This document shows positions 8,084 through 17,007 of a stretch of 64,000 nucleotides of DNA, in pieces (position 1 is the first letter of the stretch; each line of letters opens with the position of its first letter). The notes below the pieces were generated by a model. It ran no database searches and was not told the DNA's origin. It worked only from the letters and a program-made list of their open reading frames with translations. Source of the stretch: Bradyrhizobium tropiciagri (GTDB lineage: Bacteria > Pseudomonadota > Alphaproteobacteria > Rhizobiales > Xanthobacteraceae); contig NZ_JAFCKF010000012.1 of the NCBI RefSeq assembly GCF_018130545.1, forward strand, positions 124,001 through 188,000. The letters are read 5' to 3'. Position numbers and translations under genes: made by a program.

Positions 8084-9639
8084 GCGCTGCTGCCGCGCCG
8101 ATTGTTGTGACGCCCGGAACAGTCGACCTCGACATTCTTGCGCGCGTGCTCGCGGGCGCGTCCGTCGTGCTCGATCTGTCGTTCTGGCCGCGCGTCGACG
8201 CGGCCGCCGCGATCGTCGAGAAGGCCGCGCAGATCGACATTCCCGTCTACGGCATCAACACCGGCTTCGGGAAGCTGGCATCGACGCGCATCGCGCACGA
8301 CCAGACTGCACTGCTTCAGCGCAACCTGATTCTGTCACATTGCTGTGGGGTGGGGCCTGCGACGCCAGAACCGATCGTGCGGCTGATGATGGCGTTGAAG
8401 CTGATTTCGCTCGGGCGCGGCGCCTCCGGTGTGCGCCGCGATGTGATCGAGCAGCTGCAGGGCATGCTCGCGCGCGGCGTCTCGCCGCTGGTGCCGCAGC
8501 AGGGCTCGGTCGGCGCTTCCGGCGATCTGGCGCCGCTCGCCCATATGACCGCGGTCATGATCGGGGAGGGGCAGGCGTTCCTTGATGGCAAAATCGTGCC
8601 GGGGCATGACGCGCTTGCCGCGGCCGGTCTCGCACCGCTGACGCTCGGTCCCAAGGAGGGGCTGGCGCTGATCAATGGCACGCAGTTTTCCACCGCCTAC
8701 GCGATCTCCGGCCTGCTGCGCGCGCATCGACTGGCCTGCGCCGCGCTGGTGACCGGTGCGCTGTCGGTCGATGCGGCGATGGCGTCGACGGTGCCGTTTC
8801 GTCCCGAAATTCAAGCCTTGCGCGGTCATGACGGGCAGATCGCCGCGGCGGCGACCTTGACCGCATTGCTCGATGGCAGCGACATCAGGAAGTCGCATCT
8901 CGAAGGCGACGAACGCGTGCAGGACCCTTATTGCCTGCGCTGCCAGCCGCAGGTCGCGGGCGCCGTGCTCGACCTGCTCGCACAAGCCGCGCGCGGACTG
9001 ACCATTGAAGCCAATGCTGTCACCGACAATCCGTTGGTGCTGGTCGATACCGGCGAGATCGTCTCGGGCGGCAATTTCCATGCTGAGCCCGTGGCGTTCG
9101 CCGCCGATCAGATCGCGCTGGCGCTCTCGGAGATTGGGGCGACCAGCGAGCGGCGGATCGCAACCCTCGTCGATCCCGCCCTGAACTTCGGCTTGCCGCC
9201 GTTCCTGACGCCCGACCCCGGCATCAATTCCGGCTTCATGATCGCCGAGGTGACCGCCGCGGCGCTCTTTGCCGAGAACAGGCAGCGCGCGATGCCGTGC
9301 TCGATCGATTCCACGCCGACCAGCGCCAATCAGGAAGATCACGTCTCGATGGCCGCGCACGCCGCGCGCCGGCTGTCCGACATGGCCGACAACCTGGCTT
9401 CCATCCTCGGCATCGAGCTGCTGGTCGCCGCGCAGGGCATCACACTGCGCGCGCCACATGCGACCAGCGCGCCGCTCGCAGCCGTCATCGCCGCGTTGCG
9501 CGCGCAGGTCCCGGCGCTCGCCGCCGACCGCTACATGGCCGGCGATCTCGCGCGGGCCGCATCGCTGATCGAAGCCGATGCGTTGCCCGTAGCTGTGATC
9601 GCGGCGCTTTCGACCGATCCGTTTCCAAGACTCACTTAG
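8080..9639 (+). CDS. hutH: Histidine ammonia-lyase HutH
   Basis: It removes ammonia from L-histidine to give urocanate, the entry step of the pathway. The 519-residue protein has the [15 protein letters not shown] segment whose Ala146-Ser147-Gly148 forms the MIO electrophile autocatalytically. The early YGINTGFG motif (57-64), bearing the catalytic Tyr, is also present. I chose the ATG at 8080, which overlaps the hutI stop, over an in-frame GTG four codons upstream. Confidence 0.96.
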   Translation: MSAAAAPIVVTPGTVDLDILARVLAGASVVLDLSFWPRVDAAAAIVEKAAQIDIPVYGINTGFGKLASTRIAHDQTALLQRNLILSHCCGVGPATPEPIVRLMMALKLISLGRGASGVRRDVIEQLQGMLARGVSPLVPQQGSVGASGDLAPLAHMTAVMIGEGQAFLDGKIVPGHDALAAAGLAPLTLGPKEGLALINGTQFSTAYAISGLLRAHRLACAALVTGALSVDAAMASTVPFRPEIQALRGHDGQIAAAATLTALLDGSDIRKSHLEGDERVQDPYCLRCQPQVAGAVLDLLAQAARGLTIEANAVTDNPLVLVDTGEIVSGGNFHAEPVAFAADQIALALSEIGATSERRIATLVDPALNFGLPPFLTPDPGINSGFMIAEVTAAALFAENRQRAMPCSIDSTPTSANQEDHVSMAAHAARRLSDMADNLASILGIELLVAAQGITLRAPHATSAPLAAVIAALRAQVPALAADRYMAGDLARAASLIEADALPVAVIAALSTDPFPRLT

Positions 9640-9670
9640 AAGACTTGCCTAGCCGACAGGGACACCCGTC

Positions 9671-11338
9671 ATGAATCGCAGACTGGATAATGAACGCATC
9701 ATCCGTGCCCCCCGCGGCAGCGACATCAGCGCGAAGAGCTGGCTCACCGAAGCACCGCTGCGCATGCTGATGAACAATCTGGACCCTGACGTCGCCGAAC
9801 GGCCGAGCGAGCTCGTGGTTTATGGCGGTATCGGCCGTGCGGCGCGCGACTGGGAGAGCTTTGACCGGATCGCCGCCTCCCTGCGCAAGCTCGAGGGCGA
9901 CCAGACGCTGCTGGTGCAATCCGGCAAGCCGGTCGGCATTTTCCGCACCCATGCCGATGCACCGCGCGTCCTGATCGCGAATTCGAACCTGGTGCCGCAT
10001 TGGGCGACGCTTGACCATTTCAACGAGCTCGACCGCCAGGGCCTGATGATGTTCGGCCAGATGACGGCGGGCTCATGGATCTATATCGGCAGCCAGGGGA
10101 TCGTGCAGGGGACCTACGAGACCTTTGTCGAGGTCGGCCGCCGGCATTATGGCGGCAGCCTCGCCGGCAAATGGATTCTCACCGCAGGTCTCGGCGGCAT
10201 GGGCGGTGCCCAGCCGTTGGCCGCGACCATGGCCGGCGCCTCGATGCTCGCGGTCGAATGCCAGCCCAGCCGCATCGAGATGCGGCTGCGCACGGGCTAT
10301 CTCGACCGCCAGGCGGCGACGCTTGATGAAGCGCTGGCGATCATCTCCGAGGCGACCAAGAGCCATAAGCCGGTATCGGTCGGCCTGCTCGGCAATGCCG
10401 CCGAGATATTTCCCGAGCTCGTACGTCGCGGCGTGCGGCCGGACATCGTCACCGACCAGACCAGCGCGCATGATCCGATCAATGGCTATTTGCCGAAGGG
10501 GTGGACGCTCGCCGACTGGGAGGCGCGGCGCGCCGTCGATCCGAAGGCGGTCGAGACCGCGGCCAAGACGTCGATGGTCGATCACGTCCAGGCGATGCTG
10601 GATTTCCACGCGCAGGGAATTCCGACGCTCGACTACGGCAACAACATCCGCCAGATGGCCAAGGACATGGGCCTGAAGCAGGCGTTCGATTTTCCCGGCT
10701 TCGTTCCGGCCTATATCCGTCCGCTGTTTTGCCGCGGCGTCGGCCCGTTCCGCTGGGCGGCGCTGTCAGGCGATCCCGAGGACATCTTCAAGACCGATGC
10801 CAAGGTGAAGGAGCTGATGCCGAACGACAGCCACCTGCACAATTGGCTCGACATGGCAAAAGCGCGCATCAAGTTTCAGGGGCTGCCGGCGCGGATCTGC
10901 TGGGTCGGGCTCGGCGATCGCCATCGCCTTGGCCTTGCCTTCAACGAGATGGTGGCGCGGGGCGAGCTCAAGGCGCCGATCGTGATCGGCCGCGATCATC
11001 TCGACAGCGGCTCGGTGGCGAGCCCGAACCGCGAGACCGAGGCGATGCGCGACGGCTCCGACGCGGTGTCCGATTGGCCGCTGCTCAATGCGCTGCTGAA
11101 TTGTGCGAGCGGCGCCACCTGGGTGTCGCTGCACCATGGCGGCGGCGTCGGCATCGGCTATTCGCAGCACGCCGGCATGGTGATCGTTGCGGACGGCACC
11201 GCGGAGGCGGCGCGCCGGCTCGAGCGCGTGCTGTGGAACGATCCCGCGACAGGGGTCATGCGCCATGCCGACGCCGGCTATGAAACGGCGATCGACTGCG
11301 CCCGTGCCAACGGGCTCGATCTGCCGAGCCTGCGCTGA
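9671..11338 (+). CDS. hutU: Urocanate hydratase HutU
   Basis: This NAD+-dependent hydratase turns urocanate into 4-imidazolone-5-propanoate. The 555-residue length and the segments [15 protein letters not shown] (nucleotide-binding region), [10 protein letters not shown] and TDQTSAHDP with the nearby YLPKGWT are diagnostic of HutU. AGGGA precedes the ATG. It is the last gene of hutIHU. With HutF in place of HutE, the pathway seen here runs histidine, urocanate, imidazolonepropionate, formiminoglutamate, formylglutamate. Confidence 0.96.
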   Translation: MNRRLDNERIIRAPRGSDISAKSWLTEAPLRMLMNNLDPDVAERPSELVVYGGIGRAARDWESFDRIAASLRKLEGDQTLLVQSGKPVGIFRTHADAPRVLIANSNLVPHWATLDHFNELDRQGLMMFGQMTAGSWIYIGSQGIVQGTYETFVEVGRRHYGGSLAGKWILTAGLGGMGGAQPLAATMAGASMLAVECQPSRIEMRLRTGYLDRQAATLDEALAIISEATKSHKPVSVGLLGNAAEIFPELVRRGVRPDIVTDQTSAHDPINGYLPKGWTLADWEARRAVDPKAVETAAKTSMVDHVQAMLDFHAQGIPTLDYGNNIRQMAKDMGLKQAFDFPGFVPAYIRPLFCRGVGPFRWAALSGDPEDIFKTDAKVKELMPNDSHLHNWLDMAKARIKFQGLPARICWVGLGDRHRLGLAFNEMVARGELKAPIVIGRDHLDSGSVASPNRETEAMRDGSDAVSDWPLLNALLNCASGATWVSLHHGGGVGIGYSQHAGMVIVADGTAEAARRLERVLWNDPATGVMRHADAGYETAIDCARANGLDLPSLR

Positions 11339-11684
11339 CGCGAGTCCATGCGATTGAGGCCTCGTAAGGTACCGATCAGTATGTTCGCGGCTCTCAACCT
11401 TCTGGTTGATATACGCGAGGCCACCGGCCGGACATGTCTTGCGACGGGAAACCGCTGCTGCGGCTACCGGAGATAGGCGGTCCGCAGAGCGCTGCACCTG
11501 TGGTCCATCGACGATGACACATTATAGTCTGCCTGCTTTCGCGTCAGCGGCGCTGACAGGATGAGCGGCGAGGGTCCTTGTCTCGCGGCAGACGACATGC
11601 AATCTTCCGCTCCCGGCAATGCTGTTCGAGAGCAACAAGAATAATAATCCCTCTCGTCCCTCCAATTCTGTCGAGGGCCTGATC
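11339..11684. other. Gene-free region before amiC, with dyads and no clear promoter
   Basis: These 346 bp separate hutU from amiC. They contain the regulon-like dyad at 11393-11410, listed separately. That dyad is nested between longer complementary arms GGCCTCG (from about 11358) and CGAGGCC (about 11415). A second hairpin with GTCAGC and GCTGAC arms and a 3-base loop lies at 11543-11557. A TATAGT at 11523-11528 is a possible -10 box, but its -35 partner is poor. I see no convincing open frame: the longer in-frame extension of amiC from 11619 lacks coding character. Confidence 0.6.
11393..11410. promoter_or_regulatory. Shared regulon dyad, site 1 (upstream of amiC)
   Basis: CTCAACC-TTCT-GGTTGAT has inner six-base arms that are perfect complements. 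It is one of five sites fitting (A/C)TC(A/C)ACC-N4-GGT(G/T)GA(T/G), all in gene-free regions. It lies 275 bp upstream of amiC, which is farther from the start codon than the other four sites. The right arm GGTTGAT is identical to that of site 5 before the aldehyde dehydrogenase gene. Confidence 0.5.
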
Positions 11685-12839
11685 ATGTCGAACCTTACCC
11701 AAACGACCTCCGCTCCATGGCGGATAGGAGTGCTGTTCTCGCGAACCGGCTTCATGTCGGTGATCGAGGAGACCCAGTATCAGGGTACACAACTCGCGAT
11801 CGAGGAAGTGAATGAAGCGGGCGGGATCTGCGGCCGCGAGCTGGTTCCCGTCGCCTACGACCCCGGTTCGGATTCGGCCGCCTACGGCCACTACGCCAAG
11901 CGGCTGATGGTCGAGGACCAGGTCAGCACCATCTTCGGCTGCTACACCTCGTCGAGCCGCAAGGCGGTGCTGCCGGTGGTCGAGCGGTTGAATGGCCTGC
12001 TTTGGTACCCGACGCTCTACGAGGGGTTCGAGGCGTCGCCCAACGTGATCTACACCGGCTCCTCACCGAACCAGAACAGCCTCGCGCTGTGCCGTTATCT
12101 GATGGATACGTTCGGGACGCGGTTCTATTTCGTGGGATCGGATTACATCTTTCCGCGCGAATCCAACCGGGTGATGCGGGAACTGCTCAAGTCCAATGGC
12201 GGCTCGGTCGTGGGCGAGCGCTATGTCAATGTCTTTGCGCGCTGGCAGGATTTTGTGCCGATCGTTCAGGACATCAAGCGCGTCAGGCCGGACGTGATCT
12301 TCTCGACCGTGGTCGGCGAAGGCACGGTGTTTCTCTATCAGGCCTACGCGAATGTCGGGCTGGATCCGAAGCAGACCCCGATCGCGAGCCTGACGACGAC
12401 GGAAGCCGAAATTGCCGCCATGGGCTTCGACGTCGGCGAGGGGCACGTTACGGCGGCGTCGTATTTTCAGGGCGTCGAGGGCAGCGCCAATAACGCGTTC
12501 GTGCAGCGCTTCAAGAAGCGTTTCGGTTCGGATATCTCGACCAACATGTGCGCCGAGGCATCCTATTTCCAGCTGCATCTGTTCGCCAAGGCGCTCGAGC
12601 AGGTCAAGTCGCTCGACACCGAAGTGCTGCGCTCGATGGTGTTCGGCACCAGCTTTGATGCGCCGCAAGGTGCAGTGACAGTCAACCCGATGTCGGGGCA
12701 TACTGATCTCTGGACCCGGATCGGGCGTGCCAACCGCCAGGGGCAGTTCGATGTCGTCAGCCAGTCGAAGGAGCCGGTGCATGCCGATCCGTTCCTGATC
12801 GGATATGGTCGTGCAACGCAAACAGGAAGCGTCCAATGA
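11685..12839 (+). CDS. amiC: AmiC-like cytoplasmic amide sensor
   Basis: This 384-residue periplasmic-binding-protein fold lacks a signal peptide, as in Pseudomonas AmiC, which binds small amides in the cytoplasm and sequesters the antiterminator AmiR when no inducer is present. Family features include IGVLFSRTGFMSVIEETQYQG at the N-terminus, GCYTSSSRKAVLP, LLWYPTLYEGFE and SLTTTEAEIAAMG. I chose the ATG at 11685, with GAGG upstream, over an in-frame ATG 66 bp earlier. It overlaps amiR by 4 bp, which suggests stoichiometric production of the sensor and its partner. Sequence alone does not say which amide is bound. Confidence 0.88.
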   Translation: MSNLTQTTSAPWRIGVLFSRTGFMSVIEETQYQGTQLAIEEVNEAGGICGRELVPVAYDPGSDSAAYGHYAKRLMVEDQVSTIFGCYTSSSRKAVLPVVERLNGLLWYPTLYEGFEASPNVIYTGSSPNQNSLALCRYLMDTFGTRFYFVGSDYIFPRESNRVMRELLKSNGGSVVGERYVNVFARWQDFVPIVQDIKRVRPDVIFSTVVGEGTVFLYQAYANVGLDPKQTPIASLTTTEAEIAAMGFDVGEGHVTAASYFQGVEGSANNAFVQRFKKRFGSDISTNMCAEASYFQLHLFAKALEQVKSLDTEVLRSMVFGTSFDAPQGAVTVNPMSGHTDLWTRIGRANRQGQFDVVSQSKEPVHADPFLIGYGRATQTGSVQ

Positions 12840-13477
12840 ACGAGATGTCGCGTAAGCCGACGCAGAGCCGAGACGTCGGCGGGCGCAAGACCATGGTTCA
12901 GGAACTTGCCGATCTGTCGGCCGTGGTGGTGGCGCCGGTCGACGATCAGGTCGGCATGTTGCTGCGCGAATTGCAGCGGTTTCGGATGCGGGTGCGTCAG
13001 GTCTGGCCGATGCCGGAGAGCGTGCCGGCCGATGCCGACGTGGTGTATTGCGAATATTCGCCTGACCTGGCGCGGCGTCTGCCGTGGATTCCCGGCGATG
13101 CGCGTTCCGCGCTGGTCGTGATCCTGCCGGCAACGGAGAGCGTGCACGCCGACGCGCTGTGCCATGCAACGCCCAACGCCGTGCTGCCGCGGCCGTTCAC
13201 GCAGAATGCGGTGTTGTCCAGCCTCGTGCTGGCGCGCAGCCAGTTCAGTTACGAGCGGCGGTTGCGCAGCAAGATCGAGAAGCTCGACGACAATCTGCGC
13301 TCGATGCGCACGGTGGAGCGCGCCAAGGCCATCCTGATGGCGACGCGGCAGATGCCGGAAACCGAAGCCTATGGCTTCATCAGGCGACAGGCGATGGATC
13401 GTCGCGTGTCGGCAAGCGCAGTCGCCGCGGCGATTGTTGACTCGTTCGAACTGCTTGGCTACGATCATCAACAGTAA
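12836..13477 (+). CDS. amiR: AmiR-like transcription antiterminator (ANTAR domain)
   Basis: This 213-residue protein has an N-terminal pseudo-receiver (about 25-130) without the phospho-acceptor Asp pattern, a coiled-coil linker around 138-160 (RRLRSKIEKLDDNLRSMRTV) and a C-terminal ANTAR three-helix domain (AKAILMATRQMPETEAYGFI, then RRQAMDRRVSASAVAAAIV). ANTAR proteins bind paired hairpins in leader RNA and prevent termination. The gene ends one base before two tandem hairpins and a strong terminator that guard the transporter/amidase genes, which makes that leader its obvious target. The 20 or so residues before the pseudo-receiver are not conserved, so the true start could be the ATG further in. 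Confidence 0.88.
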   Translation: MNEMSRKPTQSRDVGGRKTMVQELADLSAVVVAPVDDQVGMLLRELQRFRMRVRQVWPMPESVPADADVVYCEYSPDLARRLPWIPGDARSALVVILPATESVHADALCHATPNAVLPRPFTQNAVLSSLVLARSQFSYERRLRSKIEKLDDNLRSMRTVERAKAILMATRQMPETEAYGFIRRQAMDRRVSASAVAAAIVDSFELLGYDHQQ

Positions 13478-13512
13478 GCCCCAATAGCGGGGCCGGCGGC
13501 GACAGCGCCGCC
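13478..13512 (+). promoter_or_regulatory. Tandem six-base-loop hairpins, candidate ANTAR (AmiR) target RNA
   Basis: Two hairpins sit side by side, starting on the base after the amiR stop. Hairpin 1 (13478-13493) has GCCCC/GGGGC arms and loop AATAGC. Hairpin 2 (13495-13512) has GGCGGC/GCCGCC arms and loop GACAGC. Both loops fit NA(T/C)AGC. Known ANTAR target RNAs are two consecutive hexaloop hairpins with a conserved A and G three positions apart; here the A and G are at loop positions 2 and 5 instead of 1 and 4. Hairpin 2 could close one more pair to leave a four-base loop. Confidence 0.6.
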
Positions 13513-13530
13513 TTCGACACAACCGGCAAC

Positions 13531-13583
13531 AAAGCCCTCCCAATGCTCGCGTCAGCGCGCATCGGGAGGGCTTTTTGTTTTTT
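13531..13583 (+). terminator. Strong intrinsic terminator between amiR and the amide ABC/amidase genes
   Basis: An 11-bp arm AAAGCCCTCCC pairs with GGGAGGGCTTT (ending 13574). Inner ATGC/GCAT and CGC/GCG pairings complete a long hairpin, and TTTTTGTTTTTT follows. The next start codon is only 22 bp further on, so this terminator is in the leader of the structural genes and would block them unless AmiR acts. This is a textbook layout for antitermination control. Confidence 0.9.
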
Positions 13584-13604
13584 CAGTCCTGAAGGGAGCT
13601 AAGG

Positions 13605-14855
13605 ATGAGCATTTCACGGCGGACTTTGCTGAGGAATACAGCGGCGCTTGGTGCGTTTGCCGGCGCCGGACTGCCGCATATCTGGATCAAGAACGCCGAC
13701 CTCGCTTACGCCGCGGGCGGCGAGATCAAGGTCGGCGTGCTGTTCTCGCTGACCGGAACGACTGCGATCATCGAGGAATCGCTGAACAAGGCGACGCTGC
13801 TTGCGATCGAGGAGATCAATGCAGCCGGCGGCATCAAGGGCAGCAAGATCGTGCCGATCGTCGAGGATCCCGCCTCCGATCCGGCGACGTTCTCGGAGAA
13901 GGCGCGCAAGCTCGTCGTCGGCGACAAATGCGTCAGCGTGTTCGGCTCCTACACTTCGGCGAGCCGCAAGGCAGTGCTCCCGGTGTTCGAGCGGCAGAAC
14001 AATCTCTATTGGTATCCGACGCTCTATGAGGGCCGCGAGTGCTCGAAGAACGTGATCTACACCGGCGCCGTGCCGAACCAGCAGCAGGACGAGTTCGTGC
14101 CCTGGCTGGTCAAGAAATTCGGCAAGAAGTTCTACCTGATCGGCTCGAACTACATCTATCCGAAGGAAGAAAACAACTACTGCAAGAAACTGCTTGAGAA
14201 GCTCGGCGGTGAGGTCGTAGCGGAAGAATATGTGCCGCTCGGTCATTCCGAATTCTCGTCCGTGATCAACAAGATCCGCTCGACGCAGCCGAACGTGATC
14301 TTCTCCACCGTGGTCGGCGATTCCGTGGTCGCACTGCATCGTCAGTACAAGGCCGCCGGCCTCGATCCCGAGAAGATGCCGATGGCAAGCCTCACGACCT
14401 CGGAGAACGAGGTTGCGGCGATGGGCGGCGAGGCCGCTGCCGGTCACTTCACCTCGGCGCCGTACTTCATGGTGCACAAGTCGCCTGAGAACGAGAAGTT
14501 CGTCGAGGCCTACAAGAAGCGCTGGGGCGCCGACAAGGTGACGCATTTCGTCTCGGAGGCCTGCTACTTCCAGACCTATCTGTTCAAGCAGGCGGTCGAG
14601 AAGCTCGCCACCAGCGACATCACGCCGCCGAACATCCGCGATGCGGTCAAGGGCCAGAGCATGATTGCGCCGCAGGGCAAGGTCCAGATCGAGCCGGAGA
14701 ACCTGCACACCTGGCTGTGGCCCAAGATCGCCCAGGCGAAGTCGAACGGCCAGTTCGAGATTCTCGTCGAAGCCAAGGAATGGCTGAAGCCGGTGCCGTA
14801 TGCGGCGTATCCCGGGCAGTCCTGCACCGAGAAGGGCCTGGTCGAGAAGAGCTGA
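13605..14855 (+). CDS. Urea/amide-type ABC transporter substrate-binding protein (UrtA/FmdD-like)
   Basis: This 416-residue exported binding protein has the twin-arginine-like N-terminus SISRRTLLRNTAALGAFAGAG, so Tat export is likely. The mature part begins near GGEIKVGVLFSLTGTTAIIEE. It shares GSYTSASRKAVLPVFERQN, LYWYPTLYEGRE and ASLTTSENEVAAMGG with UrtA, FmdD and the cytoplasmic AmiC upstream, so sensor and importer probably recognise related amides. GAAGGGAG precedes the ATG, immediately after the intrinsic terminator. It is the first structural gene of the AmiR-controlled block, followed by two permease and two ATPase genes. Confidence 0.9.
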   Translation: MSISRRTLLRNTAALGAFAGAGLPHIWIKNADLAYAAGGEIKVGVLFSLTGTTAIIEESLNKATLLAIEEINAAGGIKGSKIVPIVEDPASDPATFSEKARKLVVGDKCVSVFGSYTSASRKAVLPVFERQNNLYWYPTLYEGRECSKNVIYTGAVPNQQQDEFVPWLVKKFGKKFYLIGSNYIYPKEENNYCKKLLEKLGGEVVAEEYVPLGHSEFSSVINKIRSTQPNVIFSTVVGDSVVALHRQYKAAGLDPEKMPMASLTTSENEVAAMGGEAAAGHFTSAPYFMVHKSPENEKFVEAYKKRWGADKVTHFVSEACYFQTYLFKQAVEKLATSDITPPNIRDAVKGQSMIAPQGKVQIEPENLHTWLWPKIAQAKSNGQFEILVEAKEWLKPVPYAAYPGQSCTEKGLVEKS

Positions 14856-14979
14856 CGACGGGGGCGACAATGGCCGTCGGCGTGCGGCACCGGCGGCCAG
14901 CTTCCCGCAACGACAGCGTCCTCTCGCACACATGCGAGGGGCAGGGCGCACTACACGAACATCGAAAGCGGATCCCGAC

Positions 14980-15849
14980 GTGGACCAATTCATCGAACAA
15001 ATCGTCACCGGCCTCAGCATCGGATCGATCCTGCTGCTGGTCGCGCTGGGCCTGTCGATCATCTACGGCTCGATGGGCATCATCAATCTCGCCCATGGCG
15101 AGTTCGTGATGCTCGGCGCTTACGCGGCCTGGGTGTTCCACACCTATCTCGGGCTCGGCCTGCTGGCGAGCCTGGTTCCGATCTTCCTCGTGGTGGCTGC
15201 GTTCGGCTGGGTCATCGAACGCTTTGTCCTGAGCCTTCTGAACAACCGGCCGCTGGATACGATCCTCGCGACCTGGGGCGTCGGCATCATGCTGCAACAG
15301 GCGGTGCGGCTGATGGTCGGCAGCGAGTTGCGCTACGTGCAGCTGCCGCCGGCACTGTCCGACAGCATGGACGTGTTCGGTATTCCGGTGTCGTCGTATC
15401 GCGTGTTCCTGTTCGTGGTGTCGATCGCGCTGTTCGGGGCGACCTGGTTGCTGATGAACCGCACCACGGTCGGGATGAAGCTGCGCGCCATCATCCAGGA
15501 CCGCTCCGTCGCGGCGTCCTTCGGCATCAACGCCAAGCGGGTCTATGCGCTGACCTTCGCCTATGGGGCGGGCCTTGCTGGACTTGCCGGCGCGCTGGTG
15601 TCGCCGCTGAAGAGTGTGTCGCCCGACATGGGCACCGGCTATGTGGTCGATGCCTTCATGGTGGTGGTGCTCGGCGGCGTGCAGAGCCTGGCCGGCACCG
15701 TGGCGAGCGCCTTCATCCTCGGCGAGCTCTCCGGCGGCATCGCCTTCCTGCAGAACGACACGGTCGCGAAGGCGATCGTGCTGCTTGCCATCGTCGTCCT
15801 CATCCGTTTCCGCCCCGAAGGGCTTTTCACCGCACGCGTGCGGGCCTGA
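14980..15849 (+). CDS. Urea/amide-type ABC transporter permease (UrtB/LivH-like)
   Basis: This inner-membrane permease of 289 residues has about eight hydrophobic segments. It carries the LivH/UrtB landmarks GLSIIYGSMGIINLAHGEFVMLGAYAA near the N-terminus and RAIIQDRSVAASFGIN in the cytoplasmic coupling loop. The GTG at 14980 was chosen because the product then begins directly before the first membrane segment (VDQFIEQIVTGLSIGSILLL); the longer frame adds 60 arginine-rich residues with no family match. A 124-bp spacer separates it from the binding-protein gene, a common place for differential mRNA stability. Confidence 0.87.
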   Translation: MDQFIEQIVTGLSIGSILLLVALGLSIIYGSMGIINLAHGEFVMLGAYAAWVFHTYLGLGLLASLVPIFLVVAAFGWVIERFVLSLLNNRPLDTILATWGVGIMLQQAVRLMVGSELRYVQLPPALSDSMDVFGIPVSSYRVFLFVVSIALFGATWLLMNRTTVGMKLRAIIQDRSVAASFGINAKRVYALTFAYGAGLAGLAGALVSPLKSVSPDMGTGYVVDAFMVVVLGGVQSLAGTVASAFILGELSGGIAFLQNDTVAKAIVLLAIVVLIRFRPEGLFTARVRA

Positions 15850-15867
15850 AAGACAGATCGCTAATCT

Positions 15868-17007
15868 ATGCCGTCGCATGTTCCTCACTCCAGCGGATTG
15901 CAGCGCCTGATCGCGCAGCTTGCACCGCTGCTGATCGTCTGCGCCGTGGTGTTCGCGCTTCCGGTGCTGCTCAACAACGACTTCCTGCTCAACAAGGTCG
16001 CGCGCTATCTGGTGCTCGGCATCCTCACGATATCACTCGGGTTGTCCTGGGGATTCGGCGGCATCCTCAATCTCGGTCAGGCGATGAGCTTCGGGCTCGG
16101 CTCCTATGCCATGGCGATGACGCTGAAGCTCAAGACCGTGCCGGTGCACACGGGAGCCAGCGGGCTACCGGACTTCATGGTCTGGAACAATGTCGCGCAT
16201 TTGCCCTGGTTCTGGGAGCCGTTCCGCTCGCTGTCCTTTGCGATCGCGGCGGGCCTGATCGGGCCGGCGCTGGTTGCGGCGGCGCTCGGCTGGTTCATGT
16301 TCCGCGGACGCGTCACCGGCGTCTATGTCTCGATCATCACGCTCGCCACCATGGTGGTGATCAATCTCGTGATTATCGACCAGCAGAGCTACACCGGCGG
16401 TTTCAACGGCATCACCGATCTCGCCCAGCTCGAGCTGTTCGGTGTCGCGTTCGATGCCTATGGCCGCGCGACCTATTATCTCGTCGCCAGCTGCGTCCTG
16501 CTCAGCCTGCTGGTGGCCTTCGCTTTCACCAAATCCAAGGCCGGTCTGATCGTGCAGGCGATCCGCGACCATGAGAGCCGGGTGCGCTACTTTGGCTACG
16601 ATGTCGCGCTCTACCAGATCTTCGTGTTCGCACTGTCGGCAGCGATCGCGGGGCTTGCCGGCATGCTCTACACCGTGGTGATGGAATTTGCCTCGCCGAC
16701 CTTCCTTGGCGTGCAGCTTTCGCTTTCGGTCGTGGTGTGGTGCGCAGTCGGCGGCCGGCAGAGCCTGGTCGGCGCGTTCCTCGGCGCGGTGCTGGTGGCG
16801 GGCATGCAGGGCGCGCTGTCGGAATCCGCGGCGTTCCTCGAAACCTGGACGCTGGTGATGGGCGCGCTGTTCGTGCTCGTGGTGCTGTTCCTGCCGAAGG
16901 GGCTCGCCGGCCTCGCGCAGGCCGCGCTGCGCTGGACCGTGCAGCGTCGCCAAGCCGCCGGCCGCGACGTCGCGCAAGGCGTCGGCCAGACGGAGGGCAG
17001 CACATGA
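15868..17007 (+). CDS. Urea/amide-type ABC transporter permease (UrtC/LivM-like)
   Basis: This 379-residue permease partner carries the LivM/UrtC landmarks LSWGFGGILNLGQAMSFGLGSYAMAM and RDHESRVRYFGYDVALYQIFVFALSAAIAGLAG. It has a C-terminal hydrophilic extension after the last helix (QRRQAAGRDVAQGVGQTEG). Its stop overlaps the start of the following ATPase gene, consistent with coupled translation in one transporter operon. The ribosome site is weak. Confidence 0.88.
   Translation: MPSHVPHSSGLQRLIAQLAPLLIVCAVVFALPVLLNNDFLLNKVARYLVLGILTISLGLSWGFGGILNLGQAMSFGLGSYAMAMTLKLKTVPVHTGASGLPDFMVWNNVAHLPWFWEPFRSLSFAIAAGLIGPALVAAALGWFMFRGRVTGVYVSIITLATMVVINLVIIDQQSYTGGFNGITDLAQLELFGVAFDAYGRATYYLVASCVLLSLLVAFAFTKSKAGLIVQAIRDHESRVRYFGYDVALYQIFVFALSAAIAGLAGMLYTVVMEFASPTFLGVQLSLSVVVWCAVGGRQSLVGAFLGAVLVAGMQGALSESAAFLETWTLVMGALFVLVVLFLPKGLAGLAQAALRWTVQRRQAAGRDVAQGVGQTEGST

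Noticed and set aside
11619-11684. Upstream in-frame extension of amiC
   Set aside because: The extra residues lack homology, and the ATG at 11685 has a ribosome site and matches the family start.
14800-14979. Upstream extension of the LivH/UrtB-like permease
   Set aside because: The 60 added residues are Arg/Pro-rich, overlap the binding-protein gene and precede the normal first membrane helix.
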